From: Cellulomonas hominis
Lineage (GTDB): Bacteria; Actinomycetota; Actinomycetes; Actinomycetales; Cellulomonadaceae
Length of the DNA: 54,555 bases
Assembly (NCBI RefSeq): GCF_901521055.1
Contig: NZ_CABEGA010000028.1
Coordinates: forward strand, 1-54,555
Direction of reading: 5' to 3'
Below the pieces are notes generated by a model. That model did not search any database. It saw nothing but the letters and a program-made list of their open reading frames with translations, and was not told the DNA's origin. Positions 32,525 to 40,991 of this stretch are shown here, piece by piece. Position 1 is the first letter of the stretch. Each line of letters starts with the position of its first letter. A program made the position numbers and the translations under genes.

Positions 32525-32941
32525 GTGAGCGGGCACCAGATCGCGCTGGTCGCGCTGCTGCTCGTCCTGGCCGCGGTCGTCGTGGTCGGGCTCGGGGTCT
32601 CCCGCTGGCACACGCTCACGCGGCGGGTGGGCTCGTTCCGCTGCTCCGTGCAGGTGGGCGGGCGCGGGGTGCGGGGCATCGCGCACTACGGCGCGCGGCA
32701 CCTGTACTGGTGGCGGCTGCGGTCGCTCGCCCCGCGCCCGGAGCACGTCTGGCCCCGCGGGGCCCTCGCGGTCGTCGAGCGGCGGCCGGCGACTCCGGGC
32801 GGCGACCTGCGCGGCCCGCTGCTCGTGCGCTGCGAGGTGGGCGGCGGCGAGTCCGTCGACCTGCTGATGACCGCCGAGGCCTACGCCGGGCTGACGTCCT
32901 GGCTCGAGGCCGCGCCGCCGGTCGCGCACACCGTCATCTGA
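32525..32941 (+). CDS. DUF2550 family membrane protein
   Basis: A 138-residue protein with one N-terminal helix (about 5-25) followed by a basic, Trp-rich soluble domain ([17 protein letters not shown]). DUF2550 members sit directly after atpC across actinobacteria, which is what is seen here; their function is unknown. GTG 32525 is 11 bases after the atpC stop. A strong hairpin downstream marks the end of the atp operon. Confidence 0.9.
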   Translation: MSGHQIALVALLLVLAAVVVVGLGVSRWHTLTRRVGSFRCSVQVGGRGVRGIAHYGARHLYWWRLRSLAPRPEHVWPRGALAVVERRPATPGGDLRGPLLVRCEVGGGESVDLLMTAEAYAGLTSWLEAAPPVAHTVI

Positions 32942-32972
32942 CCCGGGCCCTCGCGGGCTGCGCGAGCCCGGG
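32942..32972 (+). terminator. atp operon terminator
   Basis: CCCGGGCCCTCGCG (32942-32955) pairs with CGCGAGCCCGGG (32961-32972), with a five-base loop. It begins right after the DUF2550 stop. Confidence 0.75.
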
Positions 32973-32999
32973 CGACCCGTCGCCGCGAAGGAGAACCCG

Positions 33000-33695
33000 A
33001 TGCGCCTGCTCGTCGCGCGCTGCTCGGCCCGGTACAGCGGCCGGCTGAACGCCCACCTGCCGCTCGCCACCCGCCTGGTCGTGGTCAAGGCCGACGGCTC
33101 GGTGCTGCTGCACTCCGACGGCGGCTCGTACAAGCCGCTGAACTGGATGAGCCCGCCGTGCACCCTGCGGACCGAGGACGCCGCGGGGGAGGCCCTGGAG
33201 CGCGGCGTCCGGCAGGTGTGGACCGTGCAGCACACGAAGAGCGACGACCGGCTCGTGATCGAGCTGCACGAGATGCTGCACGACTCGGAGCACGACCTGG
33301 GCGTCGACCCGGGGCTGATCAAGGACGGTGTCGAGGCGCACCTGCAGGAGCTGATGGCCGCGCAGATCGACGTGCTGGGGTCCGGGCACACCCTGGTGCG
33401 GCGCGAGTACCCGACGGCGATCGGGCCGGTCGACATCCTGGCGAAGGACGCCTCCGGCGCGACCGTGGCGGTCGAGATCAAGCGCCGGGGCGACATCGAC
33501 GGCGTCGAGCAGCTGACCCGGTACCTGGAGCTGCTCAACCGCGACCCGCTGCTCGCACCGGTGCGCGGGGTGTTCGCGGCGCAGGAGATCAAGCCGCAGG
33601 CGCGCGTCCTGGCGACCGACCGCGGGATCGCGTGCCTGGTCCTGGACTACGAGGCGATGCGCGGCGTCGACGACGTGGACTCCCGCCTGTTCTGA
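33000..33695 (+). CDS. nucS: Mismatch-specific endonuclease NucS/EndoMS
   Basis: A 231-residue nuclease that gives actinobacteria mismatch repair in place of MutS/MutL. The N-terminal domain mediates dimerisation and DNA binding. The C-terminal RecB-like nuclease has GPVDILAKD and the E-x-K of VAVEIKRRG. The last residues, DSRLF, match the beta-clamp-binding tail known in the family. ATG 33000 follows AAGGAG. Located directly after the atp operon, as commonly seen. Confidence 0.97.
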   Translation: MRLLVARCSARYSGRLNAHLPLATRLVVVKADGSVLLHSDGGSYKPLNWMSPPCTLRTEDAAGEALERGVRQVWTVQHTKSDDRLVIELHEMLHDSEHDLGVDPGLIKDGVEAHLQELMAAQIDVLGSGHTLVRREYPTAIGPVDILAKDASGATVAVEIKRRGDIDGVEQLTRYLELLNRDPLLAPVRGVFAAQEIKPQARVLATDRGIACLVLDYEAMRGVDDVDSRLF

Positions 33696-33827
33696 CGCCG
33701 GTGTTCCGCGGCGCGACCCGCTCGGGTGGGACGTCCGGACCGACACGCCGACCGCGTGCCCGCCCGAACCGTCCACTCGAGGTCCGAGATGGGCCGACGG
33801 GGGCCTCCGGTGGGCCAGAATGGGCGG

Positions 33828-35132
33828 GTGACCCGCGCTGAGAGCCCCGCCGCCGACGTCGTGCTGCGCGGGGAGGTGGTGACGCCGACGGAGGTCGTGC
33901 CCGACGGGGCCGTGGTCCTGTCGGAGGGGCGGATCGCCTGGGTCGGGCCCGCCGCCCAGCTGCCCGGCACGTGGGCCGACGACCTGCCGACCGATCCCGC
34001 GCCCGGGACCACGCTGCTGCCCGGGCTCGTCGACCTGCACGACCACGGCGGCGGCGGGGCCAGCTTCCCGGACGCGACGACCCGCGAGGACGCGCTGGTC
34101 GCGGCCCGGGAGCACCTGCGGCACGGGACGACCAGCCTGGTGGCGTCGCTGGTGACCGCCCCCCGCGACGTGCTGCTGTCCCGCGCCGCGCTGCTCGCGG
34201 ACCTCGTCGAGTCGGGCGACCTCGTCGGCATCCACGCGGAGGGCCCGTTCCTGTCCGTCGACCGGTGCGGCGCGCAGAACCCGGCGGACATGCTCGCGGG
34301 CGACCCCGGACTGGTCGTCGACCTCGCCGCGGCCGCGCGCGGGCACCTGGTCACGATGACCGTCGCGCCGGAGGTGCCGGGCGTCGCCGACGGGCACGGC
34401 GGCGCGGACGGGCCCGGGACCGGGGGCGACGACGTGCTGGCCGCGCTCGTGCGGAGCGGCGCGGTGCCGTCGGTCGGGCACACCGACGCGTCGTCCGAGC
34501 AGGTCGACGCCGCGGTGGCGCGCACCCGGGCCCTGCTCTCGGGCGGCCGGCGGAGCGCCGCGGCCGGTGGCGGCGGCGGCCGCGGTCGCTCGCCGCGCCC
34601 CACCGCGACGCACCTGTTCAACGGGATGCGCCCGCTGCACCACCGGGACCCGGGACCCATCGCGGCGTGCCTCGCCGCCGCGGCCCGCGGGGACCTCGTG
34701 GTGGAGCTGGTCGCGGACGGCACGCACCTCGCGGACGGCACCGTGCGGGCGGTCTTCGACCTGGTCGGGCCGGGGTCGATCGCGCTGGTGACCGATGCCA
34801 TGGCAGCCGCCGGCATGGCCGACGGCGACTACCGGCTCGGGCCGATGGCGGTGCGGGTCGGTGACGGCGTCGCGCGGGTCCTCGAGGACGACGGCACCGC
34901 CGGGGCCATCGCCGGCGGGACCGCGCACCTGCTCGACGTCGTGCGGACCGTGGTGGCGTCGGGCATCGGGATCGTGGCCGCCGTGCGCGCCGCGGCGACC
35001 ACCCCCGCCGAGGTGCTCGGGCGGTCCGACCTGGGGGCGCTGGCCGTGGGCCGTCGCGGCGACGTGGTGGTCACGGACGAGGACCTCGCGCCCGTGGCGG
35101 TCTACCGGGCGGGACGGCTCGTCACGGACTGA
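33828..35132 (+). CDS. nagA: N-acetylglucosamine-6-phosphate deacetylase
   Basis: A 434-residue amidohydrolase that deacetylates GlcNAc-6-P, feeding amino sugars to glycolysis or wall recycling. Metal-site residues are H71 and H73 in GLVDLHDHGGGG and E138 in GIHAEGPFL; VGHTDAS, THLFNGMRPLHH and the catalytic Asp in LVTDAMAAAG follow. A Gly/Arg-rich insertion (about 240-258) is unusual. GTG 33828 lies six bases after CAGAAT (33816-33821), so the mRNA is probably leaderless. It is convergent with the LacI gene. Confidence 0.95.
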   Translation: MTRAESPAADVVLRGEVVTPTEVVPDGAVVLSEGRIAWVGPAAQLPGTWADDLPTDPAPGTTLLPGLVDLHDHGGGGASFPDATTREDALVAAREHLRHGTTSLVASLVTAPRDVLLSRAALLADLVESGDLVGIHAEGPFLSVDRCGAQNPADMLAGDPGLVVDLAAAARGHLVTMTVAPEVPGVADGHGGADGPGTGGDDVLAALVRSGAVPSVGHTDASSEQVDAAVARTRALLSGGRRSAAAGGGGGRGRSPRPTATHLFNGMRPLHHRDPGPIAACLAAAARGDLVVELVADGTHLADGTVRAVFDLVGPGSIALVTDAMAAAGMADGDYRLGPMAVRVGDGVARVLEDDGTAGAIAGGTAHLLDVVRTVVASGIGIVAAVRAAATTPAEVLGRSDLGALAVGRRGDVVVTDEDLAPVAVYRAGRLVTD

Positions 35133-35139
35133 GCCGCCC

Positions 35140-35165
35140 GGACCGCGGCGTCGCGCCGGCGGTCC
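35140..35165. terminator. Bidirectional hairpin between nagA and lacI-type gene
   Basis: GGACCGC (35140-35146) pairs with GCGGTCC (35159-35165), with inner GGCG/CGCC. It sits between convergent stops 46 bases apart. Confidence 0.65.
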
Positions 35166-35178
35166 GTGCCGGTCCGCG

Positions 35179-36183
35179 TCACGTCCGGGGCGTCGTGACG
35201 CTCCCGTGGTCGGTGTACGCGGGCCCGACCAGGCGGGTCTCCGCCAGGTCCTCGCCGCCGAGGCGCGCCATCACCATCTCGACCGCGATCCGGCCGATGC
35301 GCTCGCCCGGCACCTCGATGGTCGAGACCGGCACGGGCAGCGCGGCGGCGATGTCCGCCGGGCTGACCGCCACGACGGACAGGTCCTCGGGCACCCGCAG
35401 CCCCCGCTCCGCGGCGCGCGCGAGCACGCCGCCGAGCGCCGCCTCGTTGTGCACGACCAGGCCGGTGGTCCCGGGGTGCTCGTCGAGCACCCGGTCCATC
35501 GCGAGCGCACCGCCGGTGAACGTCGGGTCCGCGGGGACGACGACGGCCTCCACGCCGCTCGTCGTCGCCTGGTCGAGCACGCCGTGCCGCATGCGCACCG
35601 CGTAGTTCGCGCGGTGGTCGAGCCGGTCCTGGGACGCCCCGACCAGCGCGAGGCGCGTGTGGCCGTGCCGCGCGAGCTCCCGGACCGCGAGGCGTCCGGC
35701 GCCGTCGAAGTCCAGGTCCACGCAGCTGAGGCCGGTGGTGTCGTCCGGCACGCCGATGAGGATGCTCGGCAGGGTCAGCGCCCGCAGGGCGGGCAGCCGG
35801 GCGTCGTCCGCCTCGATGTCCATGACGATCAGCGCGTCCGCCGTCGAGCTCGCGGCGACCCGGGTCATGCCCTGCGGGTCGTCCTGCGTGAGCACCAGCA
35901 CGTCGTGGTCGTGCTCCCGGGCGGTCGTCACCACGCCGCCGACGAACTGCATGATGATCTGCACGTTGATGCCCGGCCGGAACGGCACCATCAGGGCGAT
36001 CACGTTGCTCCGGCTCGACGCGAGCGCCCGTGCGCCGGCGTGCGGGCGGTAGCCGAGATCCGCGACGGCGCGCTGCACCCGGTCGCGGGTCGGGGCGGAG
36101 ATGGTGCGCTTGCCGCTGAGCACGTAGCTGACGGTCGACACCGAGACGCCTGCCGCCCGGGCCACGTCGCCGATGGTCGCCAT
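35179..36183 (-). CDS. LacI-family transcriptional regulator (first)
   Basis: A 334-residue repressor. ATG 36183 starts the canonical N-terminus (MATIGDVARAAGVSVSTVSYVLSGKR) that forms the LacI helix-turn-helix and hinge (SAPTRDRVQRAVADLGYRPHAGARALAS). The rest is a periplasmic-binding-like sugar domain. TACCCT lies six bases upstream of the ATG on the coding strand, again suggesting a leaderless message. It is divergent from a second LacI gene heading the sugar ABC operon. Its targets are not evident; its own upstream region has no clear palindrome. Confidence 0.95.
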   Translation of the reverse strand: MATIGDVARAAGVSVSTVSYVLSGKRTISAPTRDRVQRAVADLGYRPHAGARALASSRSNVIALMVPFRPGINVQIIMQFVGGVVTTAREHDHDVLVLTQDDPQGMTRVAASSTADALIVMDIEADDARLPALRALTLPSILIGVPDDTTGLSCVDLDFDGAGRLAVRELARHGHTRLALVGASQDRLDHRANYAVRMRHGVLDQATTSGVEAVVVPADPTFTGGALAMDRVLDEHPGTTGLVVHNEAALGGVLARAAERGLRVPEDLSVVAVSPADIAAALPVPVSTIEVPGERIGRIAVEMVMARLGGEDLAETRLVGPAYTDHGSVTTPRT

Positions 36184-36337
36184 CCGCCCAGGGTAGTGGC
36201 GCGTGCTCCCGCGTCGGTGCAGGTCGGGGGCCTGGCCGCACCGAGTGGCGAGATCTGCCGGACACGCACGGGCGAGCCGGGTCGATCTCACCACTGCGCG
36301 GCCGGTCGACGGGCGGCCGCGCACGGCCGCTGACGTG

Positions 36338-36351
36338 TGCAAACGCTTCGA
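36338..36351. promoter_or_regulatory. LacI-type operator copy 1
   Basis: TGCAAACGCTTCGA matches TCGAANCGNTTCGA at 10 of 12 defined positions, one half-site being perfect. Confidence 0.45.
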
Positions 36352-36447
36352 CTGCGGCGTGTCCTGGAGCGCAATGCGACCGGCAGCAGCGGGGTCGCCG
36401 CGGCGGGATCACCCGGGTGGACACCACCGGTGCGGCCTGACGTAGTA

Positions 36448-36461
36448 TCGAATCGCTTCGA
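36448..36461. promoter_or_regulatory. LacI-type operator copy 2
   Basis: TCGAATCGCTTCGA matches the derived box at all 12 defined positions and has the central CG typical of LacI-family operators. It abuts the upstream -10 TAGTAT, so bound protein would block that promoter. Confidence 0.65.
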
Positions 36462-36532
36462 CGAACGTCGTGACCGATTCGATATCTCCGGGTCTGGACG
36501 CCACGCACCGAGCCGTCCTACAGTGGCGGCGC

Positions 36533-36546
36533 GCGAAGCGCTTCGA
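36533..36546. promoter_or_regulatory. LacI-type operator copy 3
   Basis: GCGAAGCGCTTCGA, with a perfect 12-bp palindrome at 36534-36545, lies just after the predicted start site of the second promoter, a classic roadblock position. Confidence 0.65.
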
Positions 36547-36597
36547 CACCTCATCGACGAGGCGTCGCGACGGCCGTCGAGGAGGAGGGCGAGAGGG

Positions 36598-37629
36598 ATG
36601 GTGACCATGCAGGACGTGGCCCGCCGCGCCGGCGTCGCCCTCTCGACCGTCTCCGCCTCGCTCACCGGCGCCCGCCCCGTCTCCGTCGCCACCCGGGCGC
36701 GCGTCACCGCGGCGATGGACGAGCTCGGCTACCGGCCGAACGCGCTCGCCCGGGGCCTGGCCTCCCGCCGCAGCCGCGTGCTGGCGCTCACCTACCCGGT
36801 CGGCGACGCGGGCCTGAGCCGCACGTCCGCGGAGTTCGTGCTCGGCGCGGCCGAGGTCGCCCAGCAGCGGGGGTACCAGCTGGTGCTCTGGCCGTTCGCG
36901 GTGGACGACGCCGAGGGGATCGTCGAGGTCGCCCGCCAGGGGCTCGCGGACGGCGTGCTCCTCATGGAGGTGCACCTGGACGACGTGCGGGTGCGTGCCC
37001 TGCGCGCGGCGGGCGTCCCCGTCGCGCTGATCGGCCGGACCGCCGGCGACGCCGACCTGCCCAGCGTGGACGTGGACTTCGCGGCCACGCTGAGCGAGGC
37101 GGTCGCGCACCTGGCGGACCTCGGCCACCGCCGTATCGCGTTCGTCAACCACGCCGCCCACCGCGTCGCCGAGGGCCACGGCCCCACGGTGCGGGCGTCG
37201 GCGGCGTACGAGCAGGCGATGACGGACCGGGGACTGACCCCCGTGCAGGTGCACGCCGAGGAGTCGGTCCCGGGCGGGCGTGCCGCGCTGGCGGGCCTGC
37301 TCGGCTCCGGCGACCGCCCGACCGCCGTCATCACGATGAACGAGGACGCCACGTTCGGCGTCGTCGCGGAGCTCGCCGCCCGGGGCGTCACGGTGCCGGA
37401 CGGCCTGTCCGTCCTGGCGGTGGTGTCGTCCCCGGCGGTCGCGGGGCAGACCGTCCCGCCGCTGACCACCATGCACGCCCCGGGCGCCCGGCTCGGCGCG
37501 GCGGGCGTCGACGCGCTGCTCGCCCTGCTGGACGACGGCAGCACGCCGCCGCCCGCGCTGGTGCCGTGCCGGCTCGTGGACTGCGGCAGCACCGGACCGG
37601 CCCCCGTCCGCGCGGGCGCCGCCACCTAG
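36598..37629 (+). CDS. LacI-family regulator of the xyloglucan/sugar ABC operon
   Basis: A 343-residue repressor. Start ATG 36598 follows GGAGGAGGGCGAGAGGG. The helix-turn-helix (MQDVARRAGVALSTVSASLTG) and hinge (NALARGLASRRS) are typical, followed by a sugar-binding domain. It is the first gene of an operon with the binding protein and two permeases. Three copies of a CG-centred palindrome lie in its promoter, so it probably represses itself and the transporter until an inducing oligosaccharide arrives. A fourth copy lies before the GH1 gene. The ligand is unknown; xyloglucan or cello-oligosaccharides are the best guess from neighbours. Confidence 0.95.
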   Translation: MVTMQDVARRAGVALSTVSASLTGARPVSVATRARVTAAMDELGYRPNALARGLASRRSRVLALTYPVGDAGLSRTSAEFVLGAAEVAQQRGYQLVLWPFAVDDAEGIVEVARQGLADGVLLMEVHLDDVRVRALRAAGVPVALIGRTAGDADLPSVDVDFAATLSEAVAHLADLGHRRIAFVNHAAHRVAEGHGPTVRASAAYEQAMTDRGLTPVQVHAEESVPGGRAALAGLLGSGDRPTAVITMNEDATFGVVAELAARGVTVPDGLSVLAVVSSPAVAGQTVPPLTTMHAPGARLGAAGVDALLALLDDGSTPPPALVPCRLVDCGSTGPAPVRAGAAT

Positions 37630-37704
37630 ACAGCACGACACGGCGACCGGCACCCGCCGGCCGCCCGAGACAGCACAGCAGGAACTCGACGAGGAGGACG
37701 TGTG

Positions 37705-39015
37705 ATGGCAGTTCAGCGCAGGAGGTACCTGGCGGGCGCCCTGGTGCTCGCTCTACCGCTGGCCCTGGCGGCGTGCGGTGGGGACAGCGGGAGCAGCGGC
37801 GGCGGCGGGGACGCCGACACGCTGACCATCTGGCACTACGAGAACGAGGACTCGGCGATGGGCCAGGCGTGGGCCAAGGCCATCGAGATCTTCGAGGACG
37901 AGAACCCGGACGTCGACGTCGTCGTCGAGAACCAGACGTTCGAGCAGATCCAGAAGAACGCCAAGATCTTCCTCACCGGCGACGACGTGCCGGACGTCAT
38001 GGAGTACAACAAGGGCAACGCCACGGCCGGCCAGCTCGCGTCCCAGGGCCTGCTGACCCCGCTGACGGAGGAGGCCGAGTCCCGCGGCTGGGACGAGACG
38101 CTCCCCGCGTCCATCCAGACCACCGCGACGTACGACGAGCAGGGCCTGATGGGCTCGGGCGACTGGTACGGCGTCCCCAACTACGGCGAGTTCGTCGGCG
38201 TCTACTACAACCAGGACATGCTGGACCAGTACGGCATCGCGGTGCCGACGACGTTCGACGAGTTCGAGGCCGCGCTCAAGACCTTCAAGGACAACGGCGT
38301 CACGCCGCTGGCCGAGGCCGGCGCCGAGTACCCGATGGGCCAGCTCTGGTACGAGCTGGTGCTGCACTACGCCGACCGCGACCTGATCGACGACTACCAG
38401 CTGTTCAACGCCGACGTGGACTTCCAGAACGAGGCGTTCACGCAGGCCACCGAGAAGCTCGACGAGTGGATCAAGGCCGGCTACATCGCGTCCGACTCCG
38501 CGGCCCTGACCGCAGAGGACATGGGCGTCTCGTTCATCAACGGCACCTACCCGCTGATGGTCTCCGGCTCCTGGTGGTTCGGCCGCCTGGCCGAGGAGAT
38601 CCCGTTCACCTGGGGCCAGACGCTGTTCCCCGAGAACACGATGCACCCGGGCTCGTCCGGCAACCTCTGGGTCGTCCCGGAGAACGCGACGGCCAAGGAC
38701 CTGGCGTACGAGTTCATCGACATCACCCTGCGCCCGGAGGTCCAGGAGATCCTCGGGCAGGCCGGCGGTCTGCCGGTCGCCGGTGACTCCTCGACCATCA
38801 CGGACGAGAAGACCAAGGAGATGACCGAGAACTTCGAGGCGATCCTCGACGAGGACGGCCTGGCGTACTACCCCGACTGGCCGGTCCCGGGCTACTACGA
38901 CGTGATCGTCAGCGAGCTCCAGTCGCTGGTCAACCAGTCCAAGACCCCCTCCGAGGTGCTGGACGGCCTGTCGTCCGCCTACGAGGACGGCAAGACGGAC
39001 CTGCTCGAGGGCTGA
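37705..39015 (+). CDS. ABC transporter sugar-binding lipoprotein
   Basis: A 436-residue extracellular solute-binding protein (family 1, CUT1-type). Residues 1-24 are a lipoprotein signal with lipobox LAAC and acylated C24, followed by a Gly/Ser-rich spacer. The mature protein begins TLTIWHYENEDS, typical for oligosaccharide binders; aromatic residues (WWF, YYPDW) suit stacking on sugar rings. ATG 37705 is seven bases after GAGGAGG. An 11-bp hairpin separates it from the permeases. Confidence 0.95.
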   Translation: MAVQRRRYLAGALVLALPLALAACGGDSGSSGGGGDADTLTIWHYENEDSAMGQAWAKAIEIFEDENPDVDVVVENQTFEQIQKNAKIFLTGDDVPDVMEYNKGNATAGQLASQGLLTPLTEEAESRGWDETLPASIQTTATYDEQGLMGSGDWYGVPNYGEFVGVYYNQDMLDQYGIAVPTTFDEFEAALKTFKDNGVTPLAEAGAEYPMGQLWYELVLHYADRDLIDDYQLFNADVDFQNEAFTQATEKLDEWIKAGYIASDSAALTAEDMGVSFINGTYPLMVSGSWWFGRLAEEIPFTWGQTLFPENTMHPGSSGNLWVVPENATAKDLAYEFIDITLRPEVQEILGQAGGLPVAGDSSTITDEKTKEMTENFEAILDEDGLAYYPDWPVPGYYDVIVSELQSLVNQSKTPSEVLDGLSSAYEDGKTDLLEG

Positions 39016-39027
39016 CCCTCGCACCCC

Positions 39028-39064
39028 GCCCGGCCGGCGGCGCGACCCGCGATGCCGGCCGGGC
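39028..39064 (+). promoter_or_regulatory. mRNA hairpin between binding protein and permease
   Basis: Perfect 11-bp arms GCCCGGCCGGC (39028-39038) and GCCGGCCGGGC (39054-39064). It probably acts as a partial terminator or 3' stabiliser that makes binding protein more abundant than permease, as in malE-malF. Confidence 0.6.
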
Positions 39065-39090
39065 ACCCCGGAAGAACCTCGAGGAGCCGC

Positions 39091-40062
39091 ATGACCACCG
39101 TCGACCGCACCGCGCCGCCCGCGGCCACGCGGGCCGGACGCACCCCGCGCCGCCCGCGCCGCTCGCGGGAGCGGCTGGGGTACCTGCCCTACCTGCTGCC
39201 CGGGCTGATCGCGTTCACCGTCGTCATCCTGATCCCGTTCGGGATGAACATCTACTACAGCCTGCACAAGTGGAAGGGCGGGAACGCCCCGCTGCGCTGG
39301 TACGGGCTCGGCAACTACACCGACCTGCTGGCCGACGAGCAGTTCTGGACGTCGTTCCGGAACTCGATCGCGATGATCATCGCGATGGTGGTGGTCCCGA
39401 CGCTGATCGGCCTGCTGCTCGCGACGACGCTGTTCGACGTCCTGGGCAAGCGGTTCGGCCCGCGCGTGGCCTCCGTGCTGCGCGCGACGTACTACCTGCC
39501 GCAGATCCTGCCCGTCGCCGTCGCCGGCGTGCTGTGGAACTGGATCCTCAACTCCCAGACCGGCGCGGTGAACGTGATCCTGCGGGAGATCGGCGTCGCG
39601 AACCCGCCGAACTGGCTCGGGTCGACGGACACCGCCCTGCCGACGGTGATGGTCGTGCTGATCTGGATCCAGATCGGCTACCCGGTCGTCATCTTCATGT
39701 CCGCCCTGCAGCGCGTCGACCCGGAGCTGTACGAGGCCGCGGAGCTGGACGGCGCGGGCTGGTGGCACCGGTTCCGGGCGATCACCCTCCCGCAGATCAA
39801 GCCGGAGACGTTCGTCATCACCCTGACCTGCACCGTGGCCGCGCTCAAGGTGTTCGGCCCCATCTACGTGCTGACCCGCGGCGGCCCGGAGTCCTCGACG
39901 CTCGTGCCGAGCTACTACTCGTACCTGAACTTCTTCGACAAGTCGAAGGTCGGCTACGGCGCCGCGATCGCGAACGTCCTGACGGTCCTCATCATCCTGA
40001 TCGCCGTCGTCATCATGGTGCTGCAGGCCCGCAGCGCCCGCCGTGAGGAGGAGGGTCGCTGA
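39091..40062 (+). CDS. ABC sugar permease, MalF-type
   Basis: A 323-residue inner-membrane permease with six helices after a basic N-terminus. The cytoplasmic EAA loop that docks the ATPase reads EAAELDGAGWWHRFRAITLPQIKP. ATG 39091 (after GAGGAG) is preferred over 39052. Its stop overlaps the second permease start by one base. No ATPase gene is present in the window; actinobacterial CUT1 systems usually share MsiK. Confidence 0.95.
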   Translation: MTTVDRTAPPAATRAGRTPRRPRRSRERLGYLPYLLPGLIAFTVVILIPFGMNIYYSLHKWKGGNAPLRWYGLGNYTDLLADEQFWTSFRNSIAMIIAMVVVPTLIGLLLATTLFDVLGKRFGPRVASVLRATYYLPQILPVAVAGVLWNWILNSQTGAVNVILREIGVANPPNWLGSTDTALPTVMVVLIWIQIGYPVVIFMSALQRVDPELYEAAELDGAGWWHRFRAITLPQIKPETFVITLTCTVAALKVFGPIYVLTRGGPESSTLVPSYYSYLNFFDKSKVGYGAAIANVLTVLIILIAVVIMVLQARSARREEEGR

Positions 40063-40976
40063 TGGCTGCCCCGATCGAGACGCTGCCGCCGCGGGCGGTG
40101 GGGTCGCGCAAGCCGCCCGCCCCCGCGAAGGCCACCGACGCCGACCGCCGGCACCGCCGCGGCACCGCCCGCTGGTTCGTGCTCGCCGGTGCCGTGCTGG
40201 TCGCGGTGGTCATGCTCGTGCCGTTCGTCATCATGGTGCTCAACGCGTTCAAGGCGCCGGCGGACTACTCGCAGAACGGCCCGCTGAGCTGGCCGACCGA
40301 GCTCTACACCGAGGGCCTGCGCAACTTCTGGGAGCGCGTGAACTTCCCGGAGAAGCTGGTCAACTCCATCTGGATCTCCGCCACGGTCGCGATCTTCGGC
40401 ACCGGGCTGTCGCTCTTCAGCGCGTACGCGCTCGGCGTCGGCAAGGTGAAGGGCCGGATGTCGATCGTCACGCTGTTCCTGCTCGCGAACATGCTGCCGC
40501 AGGAGGTGCTGGTCTACCCGCTGTTCCAGATGGCGCAGGAGGGCGGCCTGTCGAACAACCAGTGGTCGGTGATCATCATCTTCACCGTCATCCAGTCGGC
40601 GTTCGGCACGTACCTGCTGTCGTCGGTGCTCGGGACGTTCCCGAAGGCGCTGCTCGAGGCCTCGGCGCTCGACGGCGCGGGCCGGTGGCGCACGCTGTGG
40701 AGCATCGTGTTCCCGGTGGTCCGGCCGACCCTGTCGGTCCTGGTGATCTTCTTCTTCATCTGGACCTGGAACGAGTTCTTCATCCCGCTGGTCATGCTGA
40801 CCACGAACGCCACCCAGACGATCCCCGTGGCACTCGCGTCGCTGCAGGGCGACCGGATGATGGACGCCCCCACGACCAACGCGGGCGCCCTCGTGTCGAT
40901 GATCCCGGCGATCGTCTTCTTCCTCATCTTCCAGCGCACGCTCACCCGCGGGATCACCGCGGGCGCGGTCAAGTAG
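40062..40976 (+). CDS. ABC sugar permease, MalG-type
   Basis: A 304-residue partner permease with six helices and EAA loop EASALDGAGRWRTLWSIVFPVVRP. The N-terminal 45 residues are basic and cytoplasmic. ATG 40062 overlaps the preceding stop (TGATG). With its partner it forms the channel for the sugar delivered by the lipoprotein. Confidence 0.95.
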   Translation: MAAPIETLPPRAVGSRKPPAPAKATDADRRHRRGTARWFVLAGAVLVAVVMLVPFVIMVLNAFKAPADYSQNGPLSWPTELYTEGLRNFWERVNFPEKLVNSIWISATVAIFGTGLSLFSAYALGVGKVKGRMSIVTLFLLANMLPQEVLVYPLFQMAQEGGLSNNQWSVIIIFTVIQSAFGTYLLSSVLGTFPKALLEASALDGAGRWRTLWSIVFPVVRPTLSVLVIFFFIWTWNEFFIPLVMLTTNATQTIPVALASLQGDRMMDAPTTNAGALVSMIPAIVFFLIFQRTLTRGITAGAVK

Positions 40977-40991
40977 GACGGGTACCACCAC

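Larger units (their letters stand above)
36184..36597. promoter_or_regulatory. 414-bp divergent regulatory region of the sugar operon
   Basis: Two rightward promoters are visible. One is TGGACA (36418-36423), 19 bases, TAGTAT (36443-36448). The other is TGGACG (36495-36500), 18 bases, TACAGT (36519-36524). Three copies of a TCGAANCGNTTCGA-type box lie around them, annotated separately. The rest contains no ORF or other clear structure. Confidence 0.6.

Noticed and set aside
33696..33827. DasR operator before nagA
   Set aside because: No match to the ACTGGTCTAGACCAGT-type box is present in the gap.
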